From the NCBI GenBank assembly GCA_028687155.1, contig JAQUAR010000140.1:1-5146 (forward strand): DNA of 5,146 bases. Reading direction: 5' to 3'. This document shows, in pieces, positions 1-5,011 of the stretch (the stretch's first letter is position 1; each line of letters starts with the position of its first letter). This DNA comes from Methylacidiphilaceae bacterium (GTDB lineage Bacteria > Verrucomicrobiota > Verrucomicrobiia > Methylacidiphilales > Methylacidiphilaceae). Below the pieces are notes generated by a model. That model was not told the DNA's origin. It did not search any database and saw only the letters and a list, made by a program, of their open reading frames with translations. Both the position numbers and the translations under genes were made by a program.

Positions 1-44
1 CCTCGATGCTGTTCTGGATCGGCGTGATCTGGCTTGAGAACTAG
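1..44 (+). CDS. C-terminal end of an upstream gene (partial), possibly a membrane protein
   Basis: A reading frame enters from the left edge and closes at TAG 42-44. Its last 13 residues read SMLFWIGVIWLEN, a hydrophobic, Trp-rich stretch that would suit the end of a membrane helix. It overlaps the first bases of the next gene (TTG at 34) by 11 nt, the kind of overlap seen in translationally coupled operons. Too little is present to name a family, and the frame could be open by chance. Confidence 0.35.
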   Translation, partial: SMLFWIGVIWLEN

Positions 45-936
45 TGCCTTTTTCCTCTCGGTCGGCCTCTTCACGATCTCCCTGTACGGGCAGGTGGCCA
101 AGCCACTTGCCACGACGCCGCCGATCGAAAAGGCCTTTCCTCTTGTTCAGAAAGGCACCGAGGTTCATGTAAGCTGTCCTCTGGCGCTCAACGAGTACCA
201 GGTTATTTCTCCCGAAGAGGTTCTCCACCTCTTTTACGTCAAATCCCAGCGCATAGCGGCAACGGGAGAGAAGACGGATTCTTCGGAAAATGCGACCCCT
301 TCGGGCAGACACCGTGGAGGCGGGATGGGCGGGATGGGTGGTGGAATGGGGAGAGGAGGCATGGGGATGGGTGGCATGGGGGGAGGCGGTATGACAGGGA
401 TGCATGGCGGGATGGGCCGCGCGGGCGATGAGAACGAAGGATCAAGCCATCAAGGGGTGGACCGAAAGACTATCTGGACTTCCGTTGATGCGTTTCGTGA
501 AGCGCTTGGCGGTCTCGACGGGTCCGATGTGCGGCTGGTTTTCGCCCAGCCTCCGGCAGCGTCTTCCGGCCAGGCGGCGAAGTCGGAAGGGGGAGGAAAT
601 CTTAAAACGGACTCCAAGTCCGGACGAGTGCGAGACGAGCCCCTGGCCCTCCCGTTGGGTCTACTGCTGGGGGAGCTGGAAGAAAGACCGACCGTGCTTG
701 CGGTCGAAACCGGGGGCGCCGGAGCCGAAGCGGGTCTCCGCGCGGGGGATCGGATCATCTCTCTCGATGGTCGGCCCTGCTTCCGAAGTTTGTCGGTATT
801 CTTAGGTCTCTTTCGCGAGGCAAAAGCGAGGGGCGGTTCGTCCGTTTCCCTCGAAGTGGAGCGTGGGCAGGCGCGGCTGACGTTTCTGGTCCCTCTGCCT
901 CTCAGCCTTGGGGGAAGTATTCTTGATGTTCCTTAG
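34..936 (+). CDS. Exported PDZ-domain protein with Gly/Met-rich insert (paralogue A)
   Basis: This encodes a 300-residue protein of unknown function. Residues 1-20 form a signal peptide (Arg2, then hydrophobic FFLSVGLFTISLYG), so it probably acts in the periplasm or outside the cell. Residues about 29-75 and 142-171 are conserved with the neighbouring paralogue and match no family I recognise. Between them residues 95-129 are almost only Gly and Met (nine Met, one His). Residues about 205-287 look like a PDZ domain: a PLGLLLGE carboxylate-binding loop, AGLRAGDRIISLDGRPC, then a helix and final strands. The TTG at 34 is the only possible start that keeps the signal peptide, because TGA 25-27 closes the frame upstream. 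No strong Shine-Dalgarno is visible, so translation may be coupled to the overlapping upstream gene. The PDZ domain may bind C-terminal peptides; the Met-rich tract might bind Cu(I), which is inference only. Confidence 0.85.
   Translation: MRTSAFFLSVGLFTISLYGQVAKPLATTPPIEKAFPLVQKGTEVHVSCPLALNEYQVISPEEVLHLFYVKSQRIAATGEKTDSSENATPSGRHRGGGMGGMGGGMGRGGMGMGGMGGGGMTGMHGGMGRAGDENEGSSHQGVDRKTIWTSVDAFREALGGLDGSDVRLVFAQPPAASSGQAAKSEGGGNLKTDSKSGRVRDEPLALPLGLLLGELEERPTVLAVETGGAGAEAGLRAGDRIISLDGRPCFRSLSVFLGLFREAKARGGSSVSLEVERGQARLTFLVPLPLSLGGSILDVP
316..420 (+). repeat. Gly/Met-rich low-complexity coding tract in paralogue A
   Basis: Irregular GGM, GGGM and GM units are encoded by runs of GGN and ATG codons, giving nine Met in 35 residues. 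The tract sits inside a region conserved with paralogue B, so it looks like an expandable insert. Part of it (322-338) has four GGG runs separated by loops of 2, 1 and 2 nt on the coding strand, a canonical G-quadruplex motif. Confidence 0.8.
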
Positions 937-1101
937 GCACGACGCCTTTGCGTTCGACCGTGGGCGGCCGGGGAAAACGGGAAGAGCCCTTTGCGCTTCA
1001 AATCCGCGGAGGATCGCGGTAGTTCTTTAAGATTGCCGGGAAATTGTGGAAGCCGCAACGGTCGTTGTGTGTCGGGAAGGGGACGGCTCTTCGCGGAAGG
1101 A

Positions 1102-1117
1102 TGGCGCGATCGCGCCA
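1102..1117. repeat. 16-bp perfect palindrome upstream of paralogue B
   Basis: TGGCGCGATCGCGCCA is its own reverse complement, and it ends 14 bp before the preferred TTG start of paralogue B. It could be an operator, or a hairpin acting near the ribosome binding site. The core GCGATCGC is a common palindrome in some GC-rich genomes, so chance or genome-wide iteration is possible. Confidence 0.5.
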
Positions 1118-1131
1118 CCGGGCAGGCGACT

Positions 1132-2073
1132 TTGGCGCCGCGAAGGGGCACGTTCGTCCCTCTTCCCGCCATTCTGCTCTTCTTTCTCCTCGGTTGGCGT
1201 GGCGCGGATTCCCTCTCGGCCGAGGAGACCGGTTCCCGAATGACCGTGCCCCCGCTCGCGGCCGCTTTCCCCCTCGTGCAGCAGGGGAGAGAGGTTCATG
1301 TCCGCTATCCTTTGGCCATCAACGAGCATGTCGTCGTTCCCCCCGACGCGCGACTCCATTTTCTTTACGCGAGGCCACGACTCTCCGGGGCGCCCGGAGA
1401 AGAGCCGACATCCGCCGAAGAAGGAGCGCCTTCGGCACGGCGCGGCGGAGGTATGCCGCTCGGCGGCATGGGGATCGGAGGGATGGGGTTGGGTGGTATG
1501 CGGATGGGAACCACCGGAGGAATCGGCCAGGGGATGAGCGGGAAGGGAGAAGGGAGGGGAAAGCCACGCAGAATCGATCGGAAGACGGTCTGGGCCTCCT
1601 GCGGTGCCTTTCGGGAAGCCCTGGCGGCTTTGAACGGCTCGGAGCTTCGTCTGGTTTTTTCCCTGCCCGGCCCAAAAACGGTCATGCAAGAACCAGCGTC
1701 GGGGGACGAAGACGAGGACGAGACGAGCGAGGAGCCCAGGCCGCAGCCGAGGCGCATCCGGGATGTGTCCGTGCATCTCCCGCTCGGCTTGCTCATGGCG
1801 CAACGCAAAGAGGCGCCGACTGTGCTCGCGGTCGAGGAGGCGAGTGCCGCCGAACAGGCTGGCTTCCGTGCCAGGGATCGAATCCTCTCTCTGGATGGGC
1901 GGCCTTGCCCCAAGAGCCTGTCGGGAGTTTTGGCCCTCTATCGTCAGAAGAAGGAGCTCGGACAGAAGGAGCTGTCCGTGGCCGTGGAGCGAGCCGGGGC
2001 TTCTACCCCGGTCTCGCTTACGGTGCCGCTGCCTCCCCGCCTTGAAGGGAGCCTCCAGAAACCTGTGGAGTGA
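1132..2073 (+). CDS. Exported PDZ-domain protein with Gly/Met-rich insert (paralogue B)
   Basis: This is a tandem paralogue of the preceding gene, 313 residues from the chosen start. Order: signal peptide 1-30 (MAPRR, then hydrophobic core LPAILLFFLLGW, then ADSLSA); conserved region about 40-82 (FPLVQ, EVHV, PLAINE); Gly/Met insert 105-136 with six Met; conserved segment 148-177 (IDRKTVW, AFREAL, ELRLVF); acidic linker 187-202 (GDEDEDETSEE); PDZ domain about 216-300 (LPLGLLM, then DRILSLDGRPC). The frame is open further upstream, with other TTG codons at 991 and 1033. Those would put up to 47 polar residues before the signal peptide, so TTG 1132 is preferred; its Shine-Dalgarno is only a weak AGG five bases upstream. 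PDZ domains usually bind C-terminal peptides; the substrate here is unknown. The gap of 195 bp to paralogue A leaves room for its own promoter, but none is convincing. Confidence 0.8.
   Translation: MAPRRGTFVPLPAILLFFLLGWRGADSLSAEETGSRMTVPPLAAAFPLVQQGREVHVRYPLAINEHVVVPPDARLHFLYARPRLSGAPGEEPTSAEEGAPSARRGGGMPLGGMGIGGMGLGGMRMGTTGGIGQGMSGKGEGRGKPRRIDRKTVWASCGAFREALAALNGSELRLVFSLPGPKTVMQEPASGDEDEDETSEEPRPQPRRIRDVSVHLPLGLLMAQRKEAPTVLAVEEASAAEQAGFRARDRILSLDGRPCPKSLSGVLALYRQKKELGQKELSVAVERAGASTPVSLTVPLPPRLEGSLQKPVE
1444..1539 (+). repeat. Gly/Met-rich low-complexity coding tract in paralogue B
   Basis: This is the counterpart of the tract in paralogue A: GGM, GIGGM and GLGGM units with six Met in 32 residues, at the same place relative to the flanking conserved segments. 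It is less pure (Pro, Leu, Ile and Thr interrupt it). At 1470-1493 four runs of at least three G are separated by 6, 2 and 2 nt, again a G-quadruplex-type motif. Confidence 0.75.
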
Positions 2074-2108
2074 GAGAAGGCACCGCGACGAAGCCGTCGG
2101 GCCGATCC

Positions 2109-2531
2109 TTACCCGCCGCGGTTGGGAGTGCCGAGGAGATGTGTGCGCGGGGGAAGCATGAGATCGTCAAACGTTTGCGTAAACATTGCCGCGGCAAAAA
2201 ATGCGACCGCTCTCAAGGTTTCCTGCCCAACGTTGGCAAGGTCGTGGCGCAGATCGGTCGGAATGACAAACACGCTTCCGGGACCGAGAGCGTAGACGCC
2301 CGACTCCATGCGCAACTCGCCCTTTCCGGAGAGGATGTATTGGGTCTCCTCGGTGGCATCCGTATGCCATCCCAGCCGTCCGCCGGCCTCGATCTCGTAG
2401 ACGATCGTCGAGGACTGCGTTGCCCCACGCCCACCGCAGGAGGCAAACGCTCCGGTCCAACGTACCGAGGGATCGTCTTCCCCGCGGACAGAGAGACGTT
2501 CCAAGCGGTCGCTTTCGATGACGGGATTCAT
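2109..2531 (-). CDS. Small single-domain cupin protein
   Basis: This 140-residue cytoplasmic protein is a Cupin_2-type beta-barrel. Motif 1 lies at residues 51-72 (GRLGWHTDATEETQYILSGK), with probable metal ligands His56, Asp58 and Glu62. Asp58 stands where the usual HxH has its second His. Motif 2 is at 83-101 (GPGSVFVIPTDLRHDLANVG), supplying His96. Such small cupins can be metal enzymes, isomerases or ligand sensors, and the substrate cannot be read from the sequence. The start is well supported: GGGAGGA lies just before ATG 2531. The gene converges on paralogue B with only 35 bp between their stops. A candidate promoter lies at 2580-2608. Confidence 0.85.
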   Translation of the reverse strand: MNPVIESDRLERLSVRGEDDPSVRWTGAFASCGGRGATQSSTIVYEIEAGGRLGWHTDATEETQYILSGKGELRMESGVYALGPGSVFVIPTDLRHDLANVGQETLRAVAFFAAAMFTQTFDDLMLPPRTHLLGTPNRGG

Positions 2532-2579
2532 GATTCCTCCCTCGTCCCTTCTAAGAGGACGGATTGTCGCTCCTAGAGG

Positions 2580-2608
2580 AGGCTAGGGTTTCCCTACGGC
2601 CAGGTCAA
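2580..2608 (-). promoter_or_regulatory. Candidate sigma-70-type promoter of the small cupin gene
   Basis: Read on the minus strand, TTGACC (2608-2603) and TAGCCT (2585-2580) are separated by exactly 17 nt. The boxes match 5/6 of the -35 and 3/6 of the -10 consensus, including TA and the final T. Transcription would begin about 40 nt before ATG 2531. A short inverted repeat, CCTAG/CTAGG (2572-2587), overlaps the -10 box and start region and could be an operator. Confidence 0.45.
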
Positions 2609-2740
2609 GGGATTTGCCGTGTTTTGTCGTAGCGCAATAGAAATGTCCCCTTTGGTTACGAAGTTACGTTTTTGGTGGATACTGCACGGCTGGTTGCCAT
2701 TTGAAGGGTCGCTTCCATGGGTGGGAGGGAGGAGGATTGA

Positions 2741-2766
2741 CCACTCTCCGGCTAGCCGGAGAGTGG
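2741..2766. repeat. 26-bp perfect palindrome in intergenic DNA
   Basis: The left arm CCACTCTCCGGCT is followed immediately by its exact reverse complement, centred on GCTAGC. As RNA or cruciform it would make an 11-bp stem with a CTAG loop. Neither side carries a T-run, so it is not a classical intrinsic terminator. It lies about 210 bp upstream of the small cupin start and about 415 bp beyond the bicupin stop. Confidence 0.8.
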
Positions 2767-3004
2767 CTCGGCGGCGCGGGTCGCTGCTTGGGTTTTGGCG
2801 CAGGCCGGCCAGCGATCTCGAGGAAACGCAGCGGCCGGGCGTACCTTTCGCTCTTGGCGCTCCCGACGCCAGCAATGGCTGCCTCGGCTCCCCGAAAGCG
2901 CGCACATGATCCCGGCCGCCGACAAAGTCGGAGCCGACGCATGGCTGTCGCCCGAGGCCGATGCGCTCTTGGCGGGAACAGATCTACCCGTGCACGCTAT
3001 CGCG

Positions 3005-3154
3005 TCATCGCTCCGTACGCGGATATCCAGTGGTCTGCGCTGCGGTCGCTTCGTCGCCGAGTACGGCAGCGAACATAGTCTCTTCGCTGAAGGATGGCTC
3101 AATCTTTGCGGCATCCTGGACGCCTGCTCTCAACTTTGCCTCGGTGCCGATCAA
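3005..3154 (-). CDS. Possible small hypothetical protein downstream of the bicupin gene
   Basis: A 49-codon frame begins at TTG 3154, with AGAGGAG four bases upstream, only 28 nt beyond the bicupin stop and on the same strand. The product begins MIGTEAKLRAGVQDAAKIEP and continues SFSEETMFAAVLGDEATAAQ before TGA 3007-3005. It is soluble and mixed in composition, unlike the Arg-rich shadow frames around it. No family is recognised. It could be a small co-transcribed gene, the decayed remnant of a larger one, or chance. Confidence 0.3.
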   Translation of the reverse strand: MIGTEAKLRAGVQDAAKIEPSFSEETMFAAVLGDEATAAQTTGYPRTER

Positions 3155-3182
3155 ACCGCTCCTCTAACGAATCCTCGGCCCG

Positions 3183-4136
3183 TCACGGTCGCTGGGAGAT
3201 GTGTGTCGTGTGGTCGTGGTTCGGGTGGCTGAATGTGATCTCCAGCGTGCGCAGGAAGGTGTGAAGCGCAGCATCCTGGATCGGCAGCACATGCGCGTTC
3301 TCGCCCGACTCGTTGTGATGAGAATGCCAATAACCCGGCGGAGTGACGAAGCTCGCGCCTGGTTTCCAGTCTTCGCGATGCGCGTTTTTGATCATCCCGT
3401 CATTGCCGAGCTCCGTCCCGATAAGGGTATAGCAGCCGGGCTTGCAATCGATTACGAAATCCAGCGCCACGGATTCGTGACGATGTGGAAATTGCACTTT
3501 GTCTTTCGGCAGTACGCCAAACATCGCCCAAAGTGTATGGGTGATCGTTCTGGTCTGCGGAAATTCCCCATTGGCCAGGAGCACGCTGACACGATTCGCT
3601 TTGGAGGTCGCCGGGTCGCTGGCAATCTGTTCCAGCTTGGCCTGCGCTTGCTCATGACGGAACAGTGTCGGGGCAAAGCGCGCAACGACAGGGGCGACAC
3701 CCAGATAGCGCAGTAGCGGCGCATCATGCACCCAGTAGATGCCGGCACCGCCGTCGCTATGATGAAGGGCCTGATCGTGCGCCGGAAGGACGATGAAGTC
3801 GCCTTTTTCCCACGAAATGGATTGGCCGCACGCATCCGTTCGGCCCACCCCGTAATAGATAAAGAATAATTGGCTCGTGGCCTGCGCGGAGGTCTGGAGG
3901 GAACCCCCGGATAGCCGGATAAAGTTGGCGCACAAGGCGGGGCTGGTGGCGGGCGATGGGCATCCCAGTTCTTGGCTCAAGTCGAGCGGTTGGATGCGCG
4001 TGGGACCCGAATCGAAGAATTCGGGGGAAAAAGCCCGGTACGGAACAGGGCCGATGATCTTCTGGTAGAGCGGATTTGCGGCCGAGGCGTAATCGTAGTA
4101 GAGCGCGTCCTTGGTCAGTGCAGAATCATTCGCCAT
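3183..4136 (-). CDS. Bicupin protein, gentisate 1,2-dioxygenase-like
   Basis: This 317-residue soluble protein has two cupin domains. The N-terminal one (about 65-145; ATSQLFFIYYGVGRT, WEKGDFIVLPA, YWVHDAPLLRYLGV) lacks an HxH and is probably metal-free. The C-terminal one (about 200-300) has FPHRHESVALDFVI (His218, His220) and PPGYWHSHHNESG (His271), matching the three-His Fe(II) pattern of gentisate dioxygenases, which cleave the aromatic ring of gentisate. Length is slightly below that family's usual 340-380, so another ring-cleaving or sensing role is possible. ATG 4136 is chosen because AAGGAG lies just upstream; the frame also allows a 13-residue longer form from 4175. The C-terminal tail (304-312) has four His (SHPNHDHTTH), a possible extra metal site. 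No maleylpyruvate isomerase or fumarylpyruvate hydrolase gene is in the window, so a gentisate pathway is not shown. Confidence 0.85.
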   Translation of the reverse strand: MANDSALTKDALYYDYASAANPLYQKIIGPVPYRAFSPEFFDSGPTRIQPLDLSQELGCPSPATSPALCANFIRLSGGSLQTSAQATSQLFFIYYGVGRTDACGQSISWEKGDFIVLPAHDQALHHSDGGAGIYWVHDAPLLRYLGVAPVVARFAPTLFRHEQAQAKLEQIASDPATSKANRVSVLLANGEFPQTRTITHTLWAMFGVLPKDKVQFPHRHESVALDFVIDCKPGCYTLIGTELGNDGMIKNAHREDWKPGASFVTPPGYWHSHHNESGENAHVLPIQDAALHTFLRTLEITFSHPNHDHTTHISQRP

Positions 4137-4147
4137 TGCTCTCCTTG
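4137..4147 (-). promoter_or_regulatory. Ribosome binding site that fixes the bicupin start
   Basis: On the minus strand AAGGAG is followed by AGCA and ATG 4136, a strong Shine-Dalgarno at good spacing. It argues for ATG 4136 over the in-frame upstream ATG at 4175. Confidence 0.7.
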
Positions 4148-4192
4148 TCTTATTAGAATGTGTTAACGCCTCCAAAGCGACCTTTTAGGGCA

Positions 4193-4226
4193 ATCGCATT
4201 GCGATCAGTCGATGCGTGATTGTCAA
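4193..4226 (-). promoter_or_regulatory. Candidate promoter/operator region of the bicupin gene
   Basis: On the minus strand a perfect -35 box TTGACA lies at 4226-4221. At 17-nt spacing the -10 position holds CGCAAT (4203-4198), a poor match (3/6). The inverted repeat ATCGCA-T-TGCGAT (4193-4205) overlaps that -10 position, and a wider imperfect repeat pairs CAATCGCAT (4191-4199) with ATGCGTGATTG (4212-4222). The layout suits a repressor or activator site, but no promoter is proven. Confidence 0.35.
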
Positions 4227-4276
4227 CTCATTCTTGCCGGGCTGTTGTAACAGGATCTTTTGTTTTAGTTGAGCGT

Positions 4277-4985
4277 TCATGTGGCGGCGAGGATGGCCAG
4301 ACATTGTTTGGGACTGGAGCGGAGTTGTTCGCGGAACTGCGGGAGGGATTGTTCGCCGGGGAGCCAGAGGATGGCGTTACGGATGAGCGCCAAGTTGGCC
4401 AGCAGGTTGGGCTGACGGGAGCGGGAACCGTCTTCGCCCATCGGGACATCGCGTCGCCAGTGGTTGCGGTTTTCCACTCCGCCCCAATGTCCTCGGATCC
4501 AGTCCGACCAGTGTTGGGGCAAATACGGATCCAGTGGAGCGGTGGAGAGGGAGTAACGGGACTCGCTGGTGGTGAGGTTGCCCCGTTTCTGCGTGCGCCG
4601 GCTGCGCCCTGCGATCAGGCTGCGGGAAAAGGGGAGGTCGGCGGCCAGAGGTTCGATGGGGAAGGCATGGAGCCCGCGGGTTTCGACTCGGCCATGACCG
4701 ATTTGGCTTTGGGTAAACAGAGGGTATCGGGCAAGGCGTCCACGGCCTGAGCCTCTTGGAGCAAGCGAGGCTGGTTTCCCTCGACCTGGTGCAAATAGTC
4801 GCCCACCGGACGCCCCGCTCCCAGGTAGTGGCGCTCCGCCAACTGCCCATCGAACCGTTCCGTTTCTTCTGGAGAACCGGCAATTGAAACATCGAGTCCG
4901 CAATCCCTTACCCCACGGGTTCCCGAACGGAAAAGCTGTCGCATCGAGCCTAATGGGTCGAAAAAGTCGCTTCGCGTTTAGCCAT
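4277..4985 (-). pseudogene. Decayed ISAs1-family transposase with N-terminal DUF4338 (DruA-like) piece
   Basis: This is an insertion-sequence transposase remnant. From ATG 4944 the frame reads a DUF4338-type segment (IAGSPEETERFDGQLAERHY then LGAGRPVGDYL), then passes straight into the ISAs1 motif VEGNQPRLLQEAQ. Near 4720-4755 the frame shifts; the second frame, closing at TGA 4279-4277, gives the ISAs1 C-terminus: GHGRVETR, RSLIAGRSRRTQ, WIRGHWGGVENRNHWRRD, GEDGSRSRQPNLLANLALIR. The rest of DUF4338 and the transposase N-terminal domain with its first catalytic Asp residues are missing, so the product cannot transpose. An older start may be ATG 4985, which has GGAGGGGAAGA before it but sits in the third frame and stops after 11 codons, suggesting another frameshift near the A-run 4961-4965. 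No convincing terminal inverted repeats were found. The family call is firm; the exact lesions are inferred from remembered family patterns. Confidence 0.85.
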
Positions 4986-5011
4986 TCTTCCCCTCCATGG
5001 CGCAGAATCAT

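Larger units (their letters stand above)
2609..3182. other. Intergenic region without a confident gene
   Basis: Beyond the small-cupin promoter, this stretch between the two cupin genes contains the 26-bp palindrome and a weak 49-codon minus-strand ORF (3005-3154). Several longer open frames cross it on both strands (for example plus 2795-3232 from a TTG), but their products are Arg- and Ser-rich, overlap one another and show no recognisable family. It may be decayed coding DNA, and I cannot identify a parent gene. Confidence 0.5.

Noticed and set aside
404..805. Alternative plus-strand frame inside paralogue A
   Set aside because: It is an out-of-frame shadow; the protein homologous to paralogue B is in the other frame throughout.
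1027..1803. Long minus-strand frame of 258 codons opposite paralogue B
   Set aside because: It overlaps a gene with signal peptide and PDZ domain. Its product is Arg-, Pro- and Ser-rich without a recognisable domain, as expected for the antisense of GC-rich coding DNA.
2086..2099. CGACG-AAGC-CGTCG hairpin between the convergent genes as a terminator
   Set aside because: The stem is only five base pairs and no T-run follows on either strand.
2070..2576. Plus-strand frame of 168 codons opposite the small cupin gene
   Set aside because: The minus strand has both cupin motifs and a strong ribosome binding site; the plus product has no family features.
2795..3232. Plus-strand frame of 145 codons between the cupin genes
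   Set aside because: It has a TTG start without a clear ribosome site, an Arg-rich first third and an overlap into the bicupin gene end. The middle (about 2907-3170) looks slightly more protein-like but matches nothing I know.
4220..4750. Plus-strand frame of 176 codons opposite the transposase remnant
   Set aside because: The ISAs1 C-terminal motifs are unmistakable on the minus strand, so this is a shadow.
4277..4985. DUF4338 segment as evidence of a Druantia anti-phage system
   Set aside because: It is fused to transposase sequence and truncated, and no DruB-E or helicase genes are present.
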